From Mesorhizobium sp. M4B.F.Ca.ET.058.02.1.1 (GTDB taxonomy: Bacteria; Pseudomonadota; Alphaproteobacteria; Rhizobiales; Rhizobiaceae): a stretch of 64,000 nt of DNA. Below the pieces are notes generated by a model. It saw nothing but the letters and a program-made list of their open reading frames with translations. It was not told the origin of the DNA and did no database searches. The number at the start of each line of letters is the position of its first letter. The first letter of the stretch is position 1. A program made the position numbers and the translations under genes. Where the stretch lies: positions 1,736,001-1,800,000 of the forward strand of contig NZ_CP034450.1 of NCBI RefSeq assembly GCF_003952505.1. The letters run 5' to 3'. Of the stretch, positions 43,796 to 52,025 are shown in pieces.

Positions 43796-44607
43796 GCCGC
43801 CCTCCTTCCGAGCAGACGGTCGAGAAAGCCCTTGCGCTCGAAGGGCACCACCACCGGCAGGTCCTCGCCCTCCAGCCGCCTTGCCGCGTCGATATAGGCC
43901 TTGGCGGCGGTGTTCAGCGGGTCGGTGAGCGTCACCGGCGAGCCGAGGTTCGAGGCCCTCAGCACATCCTGGCTCTCGGGGATGATGCCGAGCAGCGGCG
44001 TGGAGAGGATCTCCAGCACGTCGTTGATGGAAAGCATTTCGCCGCGCGCGGCGCGCGCTGCGTCATAGCGCGTGACCAGCACGTGCTTGGCGATCTGATC
44101 ACCCTGCTCGGCCTTCATGGTGCGGGCGTCGAGCAGACCGATGATGCGATCGGAATCGCGCACCGAGCTGACTTCCGGATTGGTGACGATGACCGCCTCG
44201 TCGGCGAAACGCATGGCGAGCTGGGCGCCGCGCTCGATACCGGCCGGGCTGTCGCAGAAGACATAGTCGAACACCGAGCGCAGCCGCTCGATCACCTCGC
44301 CGACGCCCTCCTCGGTCAGCGCATCCTTGTCGCGCGTCTGCGAGGCCGGCAGCAGGAACAGTGTCTCCACCCGCTTGTCGCGGATCAGCGCCTGCGAGAG
44401 CTTTGCCGTGCCCTGGATGACGTTGACCAGGTCGAACACGACGCGCCGCTCGGCGCCCATGATCAGGTCGAGGTTGCGCAAGCCCACATCGAAGTCGACC
44501 AGCGCCACCTTCTTGCCGGTCTTGGCAACCGCAGCGCCCAACGCCGCCGTCGACGTCGTCTTGCCGACGCCCCCCTTGCCCGAGGTGACCACCACTACCT
44601 TGCCCAT
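43792..44607 (-). CDS. minD: septum site-determining ATPase MinD
   Basis: 271 residues. Deviant Walker A GKGGVGKT at 10-17 with signature Lys11, then [15 protein letters not shown] and the C-terminal amphipathic membrane-targeting helix [14 protein letters not shown]-bound dimers recruit MinC to the membrane. ATG 44607 has CGGAGG about 8 bases upstream. It forms one operon with minC and minE. Rhizobia that lack the min genes are viable, so the system is an accessory to division placement. Confidence 0.96.
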   Translation of the reverse strand: MGKVVVVTSGKGGVGKTTSTAALGAAVAKTGKKVALVDFDVGLRNLDLIMGAERRVVFDLVNVIQGTAKLSQALIRDKRVETLFLLPASQTRDKDALTEEGVGEVIERLRSVFDYVFCDSPAGIERGAQLAMRFADEAVIVTNPEVSSVRDSDRIIGLLDARTMKAEQGDQIAKHVLVTRYDAARAARGEMLSINDVLEILSTPLLGIIPESQDVLRASNLGSPVTLTDPLNTAAKAYIDAARRLEGEDLPVVVPFERKGFLDRLLGRRAA

Positions 44608-44710
44608 GAAATGCCTCCGTTTGGCGATTGTTCTTTCGGTTGGCCGTGCCAGGCACGGTGTTGCAGGACCATCGCACGCGAAACCGGTCCCAGGCTTACG
44701 CTCGCGCCGC

Positions 44711-45469
44711 TCACCCCAGCGGCACCACGCACAGCACGTCGTTTTCGAGGAAGGCCTGCACCGCCTTGCCGCGCGAAACCTTCTCCATCTCCTCGGCGGT
44801 GGTGTACCAGCCGTCGACCGAGATCAGCTCGGCCTCGTTCCTGCGGCAGAAGACGCGGGCCGCAATGTTGCCGAGCGCGCCGGCCGAAGCGCGGCCGCGC
44901 AGCGTGCCATAGACATGGATGGAGCCGGCGGCGACGATCTCCGAGCCGGACGCGACCGAGCCGAGCACGATGACATCGCCATGCGCATGGAAGATCGACT
45001 GGCCGGAACGGATCGGCGTGCGTACCATCAGCGTGTCGCCGCCCGGCAGCGCGGGCTTCGCCGGCACCTTGCCGTCCTCGGCTCTTTGCTCCTCGGCCTT
45101 GCCCTCTTCGCCCTTCTTGCGGCCGGGATGCAAGAGCAGGCCGTCGGAGGTCGCCTCCTTGGCGCCGATCAGCTTCGGCGGCAGGTGCGAGCCAAGCTCG
45201 GCGCCGCCGTCCATCTCGATGGCATAGACGCGGATGCCGCGCTGGCCAAGCACGCCGACCAGCGAATCGATGGCCGCGATATCGGGCTTCAAAGTGTTCA
45301 GATCGAGCACCACCGGCCGCCCGGTAAAATAGCCCGGCGAGTTGCCTATCCAGCGGTCGAGGCTCTCCAGCCAGACATCCAGAGGCGCTTCGGGGGTGAG
45401 CGTGAAAGCGACGAAAGAACGGGCGCGAAAACGGATGGATTTGGTCTCGACAGGGGCTGCGAAGGTCAC
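44711..45469 (-). CDS. minC: septum site-determining protein MinC
   Basis: 252 residues. An N-terminal FtsZ-inhibiting domain precedes a C-terminal beta-helix domain (TLMVRTPIRSGQSIFHAHGDVIVLGSVASGSEIVAAGSIHVYGTLRG), the MinC pattern. It blocks FtsZ polymers near the poles when bound to MinD. GTG 45469 follows AAGGAAT about 9 bases upstream. It is the first gene of the operon, and a consensus CtrA site lies 48-62 bases upstream. Confidence 0.95.
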   Translation of the reverse strand: MTFAAPVETKSIRFRARSFVAFTLTPEAPLDVWLESLDRWIGNSPGYFTGRPVVLDLNTLKPDIAAIDSLVGVLGQRGIRVYAIEMDGGAELGSHLPPKLIGAKEATSDGLLLHPGRKKGEEGKAEEQRAEDGKVPAKPALPGGDTLMVRTPIRSGQSIFHAHGDVIVLGSVASGSEIVAAGSIHVYGTLRGRASAGALGNIAARVFCRRNEAELISVDGWYTTAEEMEKVSRGKAVQAFLENDVLCVVPLG

Positions 45470-45516
45470 GGGAAGCGATTCCTTACTGATAGGTAAACGC
45501 TAGGAGCCGAATGGTT

Positions 45517-45531
45517 AACGAATGGTTAATT
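45517..45531 (-). promoter_or_regulatory. CtrA binding site upstream of minCDE
   Basis: TTAA-N7-TTAA (TTAA 45517-45520, seven bases, TTAA 45528-45531) is an exact match to the CtrA consensus. Its position 48 bases upstream of the minC start fits direct control; in Sinorhizobium meliloti CtrA is reported to regulate the min genes. Confidence 0.75.
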
Positions 45532-45746
45532 TTGAGGGTGAGGAGTGTTAAGAGCTGACTTGGCTAACTGTTGTGGCGGGGTGGCCACAGGCACCGTTCC
45601 ACTCTGAGAGGCGCTTGGGTGGCAACCGAGGCTTTGACGCGCCCCCGATGAACGACTGCAGCATGTGAAGTTCCTAATATACGCAGGTATGCCGCACCGG
45701 GCACAGTCTGGCCCGGCTGATCCACCCTTTTGGAAGGAGACGGGGC

Positions 45747-46202
45747 ATGCGCATCAATCAGGCAGGCAGCAGGCGGGCAGGCAGCAAGTGGCCAGGCAGA
45801 GCAAGCGCAACGATTGGCGCGCTGTTGCTGGCATCCCTTGCAGGATGCATGACCTACCGGACGAGCAGCAGAGACACATTCCAGACCAGCGGCATAGACG
45901 CATGGTTGACAGCGGCCAATGCCGACGCGGTCGTCAATGCGATGGCAGCGAAGGGGCTGATGCCGGCGACCATCGACTGCCGCTTCGACCGCACCGTTCC
46001 CGGTCAGGTTGCTTACGCCTCGAAGTTCACCTGGCAGCGGGCTCCGGCAAACACACGCTATCATTGGGAAGTCGGCGATCCGACCTACCTCGCCAGCAAG
46101 GAAGTCAAATCCAACCGTGTTGGCCTTCACCGCATTGCCGCGAAAATCGTCCGCGACCCCGCCACCGGCCGAAAGGTTGGATGCTCGATCTGGACGAATT
46201 AG
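45747..46202 (+). CDS. hypothetical lipoprotein
   Basis: 151 residues. After a short basic N-terminus, TIGALLLASLAGC carries a lipobox (L-A-G-C at about residues 31-34), so the mature protein is probably attached to the membrane by Cys34. The rest is a compact domain with the conserved-looking AKGLMPATIDCRF and GRKVGCSIWTN; the two Cys may pair. ATG 45747 follows AAGGAGA. Monocistronic; the role is unknown. Confidence 0.78.
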   Translation: MRINQAGSRRAGSKWPGRASATIGALLLASLAGCMTYRTSSRDTFQTSGIDAWLTAANADAVVNAMAAKGLMPATIDCRFDRTVPGQVAYASKFTWQRAPANTRYHWEVGDPTYLASKEVKSNRVGLHRIAAKIVRDPATGRKVGCSIWTN

Positions 46203-46260
46203 TCCCTGGCTGCCAGGCGCCGAGCCGGCGCGAGGCGCCGGCCCGGGTTGCCTCAGGCAA

Positions 46261-46722
46261 TCAGGCAGCCTTGCGTTCCTTCAGGGCCTTCTCAAAGGCA
46301 TCTTTGATCGGCTTGGATACGTCCTCGGCCGCTTTCATGGTCACGGCCTGAAAGTCCTTGGCCTGCTCGACGGACTTTTCCATCTGTTTGCGCAGGAAAG
46401 CGGTCTGCAGCTCGACGAATTCAGACAGCGACTTCACGGTAGCCAGTGCTTCAAGGTGCGTGAAGTAGGCGTCGGCATTGGCACGCAGTGCGGCAATCGC
46501 CTGCAGGGACACCTCGTTGCTGGTGGTCTTGGCCATTTCAAGGGTCGACTCGAGGGCCTTTTGAGTCGTTTCGGCGCCCGAACTCAATTTGGAAAGGACT
46601 TCCTTCGACTGTTCGACGCTGGGTTCGGCGGCAGCGCGGACCTGCTCGACAGCCTTGGACGGGTCGAAGGTGGAGGATTCGACGTTTTCGATGGTTTCGG
46701 TCTTGCCGGGGAGCTTGGACAT
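46261..46722 (-). CDS. phasin family protein
   Basis: 153 residues, helical, with the phasin-type pattern AEPSVEQSKEVLSKLSSGAETTQKALESTLEMAKTTSNE and a middle region RANADAYFTHLEALATVKSLSEFVELQTAF. Phasins coat polyhydroxybutyrate granules, a rhizobial carbon store. ATG 46722 has AAAGGA 7 bases upstream; ATG 46731 (three residues longer) is an alternative. No PHB synthase is in the window. Confidence 0.88.
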   Translation of the reverse strand: MSKLPGKTETIENVESSTFDPSKAVEQVRAAAEPSVEQSKEVLSKLSSGAETTQKALESTLEMAKTTSNEVSLQAIAALRANADAYFTHLEALATVKSLSEFVELQTAFLRKQMEKSVEQAKDFQAVTMKAAEDVSKPIKDAFEKALKERKAA

Positions 46723-47504
46723 TTTTTCCATCCTTTTCCAGGGGCGGCCTCAAAATCGAGCCGTCCCCTTCGTACGAAACCGCCGCAACGGATTTATGAA
46801 ACCCGGATGAATTTGCGTAAGTGGGCAGAGCCTGGCGTTGCGCTGGATGCCATCCGTTGCGGAGCGGCACTGCCCAGCCTGACGGAAATTCTAGAACCAG
46901 CAGGCGTTGGCCATGGCCGAGCGTGTGGCCGACAGCTCTTGATCAAGAGCACGGCAATCGACCGAGCTGGGCCGCGGATCGGATCCCGGGGCGCCTGGGG
47001 CAAGCCACTCGACGGGTGGCCAAAGCGCCTCCCCGGCATCGATCGTTCATGACTGGATTCGACCTGGGCCTCATCCGATTGGAGGACGGCAGGAACCGCA
47101 ACACAGCCATTTTATCAACTTAGCGGTGATGCATGGGCGGCCTACAATCTTTCCAGCCGGCAAACCTACCCCGTTTGCAGGTCAGACCCCGGCGGTCGAA
47201 CCCCGAGCCCATGCGCCTTCCGGCCGCTGGGTTTTTCGGCCGCCGGGGCCTTAGGCCTCGCCGGCGCGTTTCCAGAAAATATGTCCCTCCTCGGGGAGAT
47301 ATCCCCTACGCGATCACGCCATACGCCGCGAATAGAACTCTGCTAGCTTGGATTGCGTGGCGGACCCCGGTTCGCCTGGCCGGCGCCATATGCCCCAACG
47401 CCCCCCGCCCAATGTGGCGTCGGCCATCTTCCATCCCTTGCGCCCCCTTAGCTGTCAAGGAATGGTGTAAGACGGTTCTGGTCGCCTTCGACCATCCCGT
47501 CCCC
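46723..47504. other. 782-base region without a supported gene
   Basis: Neither strand has an open frame with a ribosome site or recognisable protein. No tRNA-like fold was found by eye. It might carry promoters for the phasin (minus) gene and remnants of older sequence. Confidence 0.4.
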
Positions 47505-47930
47505 TCACGCTGCGATCTGCACCTCGCGCGCGGCCGCGATCATCACACTCGCGAGCAGGCCGTAGGCTGCTTCCCAGGCTTCACGCACCGGCGGCGTGAA
47601 GGCCTCGCCGAGGCCGGCGGCGAGCGTCTCGATCAGGGCCTGGCCGACGATCGGGTAGTGGTGCTCCTCGACGCCGTAGCCGACGTGGCGCTTGGCGAGG
47701 TCGCGCACGGTGGGCAGGATGGTCTCGGCGCGGTCCAGCCCATGCACGACGAAGCCGAGGGCCGCCATCAGCTTGGCGCCCTGCTGGGTCATATCCCTTT
47801 CCGGGAACAGCGCCCGAAGATCGCCGTCGATGGCGAACAGGCGTTCATAAAATATGGCGGCGGCGGCCGCGCGGATCGGCACGACCTCGCGAAAGCTGTC
47901 CTGAACGAGTCTGATCTGATCGGGTGTCAT
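47505..47930 (-). CDS. single-domain globin (Vitreoscilla hemoglobin type)
   Basis: 141 residues. Globin fold with Tyr in IFYERLF (B10), Gln in MTQQGAKL (E7), proximal His in AKRHVGYGV (F8) and the HYPIVGQALIETL block typical of flavohemoglobin and VHb globin domains. It has no reductase domain. It should bind O2 or NO. ATG 47930 has TTGGAG 8 bases upstream. It lies divergent from the Tat-exported truncated hemoglobin gene 300 bases away. Confidence 0.88.
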   Translation of the reverse strand: MTPDQIRLVQDSFREVVPIRAAAAAIFYERLFAIDGDLRALFPERDMTQQGAKLMAALGFVVHGLDRAETILPTVRDLAKRHVGYGVEEHHYPIVGQALIETLAAGLGEAFTPPVREAWEAAYGLLASVMIAAAREVQIAA

Positions 47931-48227
47931 ACGCGCGCTCCAATGGTTGGTAGGCGGCGACTTTCCTACCAGGACGTTTCCCAGGCATGTCGCCGCTCGT
48001 GGCGGCGTGTTTCGGCGATGTCTCGTTCCGGTATCAGGTTGTATTCGGCGAACCGTTTCACGCGCCAGCCGCGCCGCCCGCGCCTGAACGGAACAAGTCG
48101 GGCGCGGCGCTCGTTAATGCCGCGGACCATGCCGGATTAGGCGAAGTGGACATATCCGAAAATCAAATCATTGTCGCCGCCAGGACAGGCCGCGGCTTGC
48201 TCTGGCTTAACACCAAGGAACCCAGAG

Positions 48228-48772
48228 ATGAAAACCGCTGTTTCGACCTCTCTCACAAGACGAAGCGTCGTCGCGCTGGCGGCGGCCGCCGCTTCGACAG
48301 CCATGATGGCCACCAATGGCGCGCTGGCGCAGGAGCAAGCCAAGCCCGGGAAGAGCCTGTATGAGCGGCTGGGGGCGTGTTCGCCATCGCGGCCGTGGTC
48401 GATCACTTCAGCGACGCCATCGTGAAGAACCCGATCGTCGGCAAGAAATCCAAGAATGCGCAGCTGCGGAAATGGCACACCAAGAACCTTGAACGGCTGC
48501 CCGGCCTCAAATTCATGCGCACGCTGTGGGTCTGCGACGTTTCCGGCGGCCCGCTCAAGTTCGTGGCCACCAAGCCCGGCGCGACGCCGCTCGGCCTCGA
48601 GGAAGCCCATCGCGACTTGCGGATCTCGCCGGCGGAGTTCGACGAGGTCGCGGCCGAGCTCGGGCGGACGCTCGACCACTTCAAGGTTCCGAAGGCAGAG
48701 AAGACCGAGGTGCTTGAAGCCTTCGCCGCGCACAAGGGCGAGGTTACCGCCGGCTACGACAAGCAGGGCTGA
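48228..48772 (+). pseudogene. Tat-exported group 1 truncated hemoglobin, frameshifted in a G run
   Basis: Reading across the frameshift gives 181 residues. The N-terminus SLTRRSVVALAAAAASTAMM with a final ALAQ is a Tat-type signal peptide. The globin part starts SLYERLGG, then continues in the second frame as VFAIAAVVDHFSDAIVKNP, has the proximal His in EEAHRDLRIS, and ends at 48772. The break is in five Gs at 48371-48375 where six restore the frame. ATG 48228 follows AAGGA. It is predicted periplasmic, where it might handle NO or O2. The fault may be a sequencing error. Confidence 0.85.
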
Positions 48773-48908
48773 AGCCCCGCCAGGGTGACGCCCAAAGGTT
48801 GCCACCGATGACCCGCAGAGGCGTCGCGCACCGACCCTCGTTGCCGGAGATCGCGGCTGGCCCCCGCCTTGCGTATCGAGGCTGACGGGCCGGCCCGATC
48901 TTGCCCGC

Positions 48909-49058
48909 TCAATGCCGCTTGAAATACTGCACCTCGCGCTCGTGCTTCTCGGCGGCTTCGCGGGTGTCGAAGGTGCCGAGGTTGCGGCGCTTGCCGGTCG
49001 CTTCGTCCTTCTTGCGCGAATAGAGCCGGTATTTTCCTGATTTGAGTTTTCGGATCAT
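48909..49058 (-). CDS. 49-residue basic protein
   Basis: A short frame begins MIRKLKSGKYRLYSRKKD and ends HEREVQYFKRH. It is rich in Lys and Arg and has the strand-strand-helix look of Arm-type DNA-binding segments at integrase N-termini. ATG 49058 has GGGAGA about 8 bases upstream, and I recall very similar small proteins across rhizobia. It may bind DNA or RNA; this is inference. It lies downstream of the PRC-barrel gene with a terminator between. Confidence 0.72.
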   Translation of the reverse strand: MIRKLKSGKYRLYSRKKDEATGKRRNLGTFDTREAAEKHEREVQYFKRH

Positions 49059-49080
49059 TGTGTCTCTCCCGAAGCGGAAA

Positions 49081-49099
49081 GGCCCGGCTGTGCCGGGCC
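49081..49099 (-). terminator. terminator of the PRC-barrel gene
   Basis: 8-bp perfect stem GGCCCGGC (49081-49088) / GCCGGGCC (49092-49099) with loop TGT, followed on the minus strand by TTTCCGCTTC. The short U tract makes it a weak to moderate terminator. Confidence 0.6.
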
Positions 49100-49105
49100 C
49101 CTCTT

Positions 49106-49390
49106 TCAGTCCTGGTGCTCGGGCATGTCCTCGAGCTGGTCCTTCGTCCAGAACGTGACGGCGTGGACGTCGCCGTCCTCGTCGCGCATGAAATCGAGCT
49201 GGGTGGCGGGAACGGCGACGGGCTTGGCGCCGATGCCCAGGAAGCCGCCGACGTCGATGACGACCTGGCTGCCGTGCATGTGGTCGACGGAGCCGATCTT
49301 CTCGTCGTCAGGACCGTAGATGGTCGCGCCTTCGAGGATGGCCGGGGTCAGCTCGGCGTCGGTGAGCCGTACGTGGTTGGTGTGGTCCAT
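49106..49390 (-). CDS. PRC-barrel domain protein
   Basis: 94 residues. The PRC-barrel pattern is EGATIYGPDDEKIGSVDHM, then VVIDVGGFLGIGAKPVAVPATQLDF. Such small barrels bind small molecules or proteins (as in photosynthetic reaction-centre H subunit and RimM); rhizobial copies are usually stress-related and of unknown function. No signal peptide. Start ATG 49390. Confidence 0.88.
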   Translation of the reverse strand: MDHTNHVRLTDAELTPAILEGATIYGPDDEKIGSVDHMHGSQVVIDVGGFLGIGAKPVAVPATQLDFMRDEDGDVHAVTFWTKDQLEDMPEHQD

Positions 49391-49501
49391 GGGGTGGTCT
49401 CCTTCGGGTTATGAAGGATGAACCTGCGAAGGCACCAAGGGTTCCGACAGAACAGACGACCTGGGCAGCGCGGACCACGGCAGCCCGCCGTGCCACGCCT
49501 G

Positions 49502-49696
49502 CTAGCGGCGCGGTTGCGGTTTCGCCACTGTCTCTGAAGGGCTCTCCGAGAGCCGGGCCGAGCGCTGGTCACCAAGCCGCGACGACCTCTTTTTCGGTTT
49601 CGGCTCCGCATTGGGGGTCGGCGTCTTGGCGATCAGGTAGTCGGCCCGATTCGTCCGATAGTCTTGCTTGTGGACAGACGTTTTCGGCATCGACAT
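49502..49696 (-). CDS. small basic hypothetical protein
   Basis: 64 residues, rich in Pro, Ser, Lys and Arg (for example AEPKPKKRSSRLGDQ) and likely disordered. ATG 49696 has AAGGAG 6 bases upstream. The function is unknown. It lies between the PRC-barrel and DUF2934 genes, in a row of small stress-type genes on this strand. Confidence 0.6.
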   Translation of the reverse strand: MSMPKTSVHKQDYRTNRADYLIAKTPTPNAEPKPKKRSSRLGDQRSARLSESPSETVAKPQPRR

Positions 49697-49768
49697 TTTT
49701 GATCTCCTTACAGAGATCAACGCGCAGCGACGCCGCCCTGTTCCCGGCTCGATTGAGTCCGAAACCTA

Positions 49769-49829
49769 TTTGTTTTTTACGCAATTGCGGACGGAAAGCC
49801 GCCGCGCACTTTTCCTTAAATTGCTTTCA
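49769..49829. repeat. hairpin repeat copy at the DUF2934 stop
   Basis: The CGGACGGAAAGCCG...CTTTTCCTTAAATTGCTTTCA copy; its right end covers the stop codon (49827) of the adjacent DUF2934 gene, the same arrangement as the copy at 20417. Confidence 0.75.
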
Positions 49830-50150
49830 GAGCCGCCGTCTCGCCTTGAGGCTGCGGGCGGCGGCCTCGATCGCGGCGCGGTCGCTGCCCAGCCTGTCGA
49901 TCAGCTCCTGCGCCTCGTCGCCCGTTATGCCGGTGCGCATGGCCAGCTCCTCGACCGTCAGTATGTCGGTGCTGGCGATCCTGCTGGTTTCCGGCAGGGC
50001 GTCATCGGCCGTAAGCGGCAAGGCCGCCTCGCGGTCGATTTCCGCCTCGGCCTGGCTCCAGTGCCGGTCGTGATTGCCGAACAAACGTCCCTCGCGTTCC
50101 CAGATCTCATAGGCACGCTGCCTGATCTTCTCCAGCCGATCATCACCCAT
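49827..50150 (-). CDS. DUF2934 protein with C-terminal helical domain
   Basis: 107 residues. The first 45 form the DUF2934 segment (RLEKIRQRAYEIWEREGRLFGN, HWSQAEAEI). Residues 65-107 (ILTVEELAMRTGITGDEAQELIDRLGSDRAAIEAAARSL) form a second helical module. It is a paralog of 106-360 without the Lys/Ala tail. ATG 50150 has GGAGA 8 bases upstream; ATG 50165 lacks one. Confidence 0.85.
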   Translation of the reverse strand: MGDDRLEKIRQRAYEIWEREGRLFGNHDRHWSQAEAEIDREAALPLTADDALPETSRIASTDILTVEELAMRTGITGDEAQELIDRLGSDRAAIEAAARSLKARRRL

Positions 50151-50288
50151 TGTCGGTTTCTCCATTTCAGCTTTTGCTCAAACGCCGCACGCGGCCGAAC
50201 GATCCCTGGAATCTGCACGATCGATGCGGGAGAGTTCCCCTGCGTGACTCGAAGCCTCCGCTTCCTCTATAGGAGGGCTCGCCCATGA

Positions 50289-51692
50289 ATGGAGCCACTC
50301 GTGAGTGAAACCCTCATCGCCGACCTGCGCGCCGCCTGCCCCAACGCCGTGGTGTGGGACAAGGCCGAGCTCGCCAGTCGCGATCCGGGCTTCGACCAGC
50401 GCAATTTCGGCGCTTCGGCGCTGGTGCGGCCAGCCGACACGGAGGGCGTGGCGGCGCTGGTGAAATTCTGCGCGGCACGGGGTTTGAGCCTCGTCGCCCA
50501 GGGTGGGCGTACCGGGCTGACAGGGGCCGCCGCGACCGTGGCCGGCCAGGTCATCTGCGATCTCGGCGCCCTGAACAGGGTGGAAGAGATCGACCCGTTC
50601 GCGCGCACGGCGATCGTCGGGGCCGGCACGCCGCTCTCGGTGCTGCAGGAGGCGGCGGCCGCGCATGCGCTCGATCCCGGCATCGACCTTGCCGCGCGCG
50701 GCTCCTGCACCATAGGCGGCATGGTTTCCACCAATGCCGGCGGCATCATGGCTTTCCGCAACGGCACGATGCGCCATCGCGTGCTCGGCCTCGAGGCGGT
50801 GCTGCCCGACGGCAACGTGTTTTCCGACCTGACGCGGGTGCTGAAGACCAGCGCCGGCTACGATCTGAAGCACCTGTTCATCGGCGCCGAGGGCACGCTT
50901 GGCATCGTCACCCGCGTCGCCTTGCGGCTCGATCCGGTGACGGGCGCCAGCGCCACGGCACTGGTCGGCGTGCCGGACGCGGCCAGCGCGCAGCGCATCG
51001 TGCGGCATTTCCTGGAGCGTACCCAGACACGGCTCAACGCCGCCGAAATCCTGTGGCAGCGTTTCGCCGCCGCCATGAACCGGATGCTCGGCTTCGCGCC
51101 CGGCCAGTTGCCGCTCGATGCCCCTTGCCTGCTGGTGCTCGAGCTTGGCGCCGACAGCGTCGAGGCCGCGCGAGAGGCATTGGAGGATGGCCTAGCGGCG
51201 ATCTGGGAGGAAGCCGGCATCATCGACGGGCTGGTCGCCAGTTCGGTCTCGCAGGCCGGGGCGATCTGGCGGCTGCGCGAGGAGACCGAGATGATCGAGC
51301 GGATGCACCATCTGCCGCCGTCCTTCGACGTCTCGGTGCCGGCCGGCGCGCTCGATGCCTATGTCCAGCGCATCGAAACCGGGCTGAAGCGCATCGACGC
51401 GACTTACGCGCCTTATGTGTTCGGTCATCTCGCCGACGGTAACCTGCACATCTCGATCAACACCGACGGGCCGGTTTCGGACGCGCTGCACGAGGCGATC
51501 GAGGACGTGCTCTATGAGGGCCTGCAGGCAAGCGGCGGCTCGTTCTCGGCCGAGCACGGCGTCGGCCTCGACAAGCGCGACGCCTATGAGCGCCACGCCG
51601 ATCCGGTCAAGCAGGCGCTGGCGAGGGCGATCAAGGGGATGATCGATCCGGCTAATGTGATGAATCCGGGGAAGATAATCGCGGGGGAGTGA
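50289..51692 (+). CDS. FAD-linked oxidoreductase (D-2-hydroxyacid/glycolate dehydrogenase type)
   Basis: 467 residues. FAD-binding type-4 domain at about 40-215 (LVAQGGRTGLTGAAATVAGQVICDLGALN, GTLGIVTRVALRLDP) and FAD-oxidase C domain with YVFGHLADGNLHISIN and SAEHGVGLDKR, the metal/substrate His motifs of D-2-hydroxyglutarate and D-lactate dehydrogenases. It oxidises a 2-hydroxy acid, passing electrons to a quinone or flavoprotein; substrate unassigned. The ATG at 50289 is 12 bases from AGGAGG, so a GTG at 50301 is also possible. Confidence 0.92.
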   Translation: MEPLVSETLIADLRAACPNAVVWDKAELASRDPGFDQRNFGASALVRPADTEGVAALVKFCAARGLSLVAQGGRTGLTGAAATVAGQVICDLGALNRVEEIDPFARTAIVGAGTPLSVLQEAAAAHALDPGIDLAARGSCTIGGMVSTNAGGIMAFRNGTMRHRVLGLEAVLPDGNVFSDLTRVLKTSAGYDLKHLFIGAEGTLGIVTRVALRLDPVTGASATALVGVPDAASAQRIVRHFLERTQTRLNAAEILWQRFAAAMNRMLGFAPGQLPLDAPCLLVLELGADSVEAAREALEDGLAAIWEEAGIIDGLVASSVSQAGAIWRLREETEMIERMHHLPPSFDVSVPAGALDAYVQRIETGLKRIDATYAPYVFGHLADGNLHISINTDGPVSDALHEAIEDVLYEGLQASGGSFSAEHGVGLDKRDAYERHADPVKQALARAIKGMIDPANVMNPGKIIAGE

Positions 51693-51699
51693 GGCTGCA

Positions 51700-51717
51700 C
51701 CCCCACGAAAGTGGGGG
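51700..51717. repeat. CCCCCAC/GTGGGGG hairpin
   Basis: 7-bp arms with loop GAAA, 8 bases beyond the stop of the FAD-linked oxidoreductase gene. Same sequence as at 41734-41751. Confidence 0.6.
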
Positions 51718-51725
51718 AGAGCGAC

Positions 51726-51902
51726 TATCTGGGGTCGCTGGCGCTCGGCGCCCGTGGCTGTCTGGTCGGACGGGCCTGAATCTATGGCCTCGGCGCCGGC
51801 GGCGCGACCGCCATCAAGATCCTGCGCAAGGAGCTATCCGCCACCATGGCGCTGACCGGGACGCGGAGCATCGAGGAGATCGACGCGAAGGTGCTGGACT
51901 AA
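51726..51902 (+). pseudogene. C-terminal remnant of an L-lactate dehydrogenase (LldD family) gene
   Basis: In one frame the sequence reads LGSLALGARGCLVGRA, then a TGA stop (51777) where the family has Trp or Phe, then IYGLGAGG ... KELSATMALTGTRSIEEID before TAA at 51900-51902. These blocks are the C-terminal signature of FMN-dependent alpha-hydroxy-acid oxidases. No upstream part of the gene is present, so this is a dead fragment of about 58 codons. It is close to a palindrome at 51700. Confidence 0.78.
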
Positions 51903-52025
51903 ACACTTGGGCCGTGAACTCACAATGCGGAATGGCCGGATAGGTGGAAAGCGGACTTGGGATTTGTGGAAAGCACTCATGGCGTGTGCCATGCTAGAAC
52001 CGCGGTCATCGAGAGTGGTTCATGC

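Noticed and set aside
44083..45496. Long plus-strand frames opposite minC and minD
   Set aside because: Shadows of the min operon; MinC and MinD motifs are complete on the minus strand.
46723..47504. tRNA or small RNA gene in a 780-base gap
   Set aside because: No cloverleaf or strong terminator could be found by eye; nothing supports a call.
47133..48140. 335-codon plus-strand frame opposite the globin gene
   Set aside because: Shadow frame; the minus-strand globin has all heme-pocket residues and a ribosome site.
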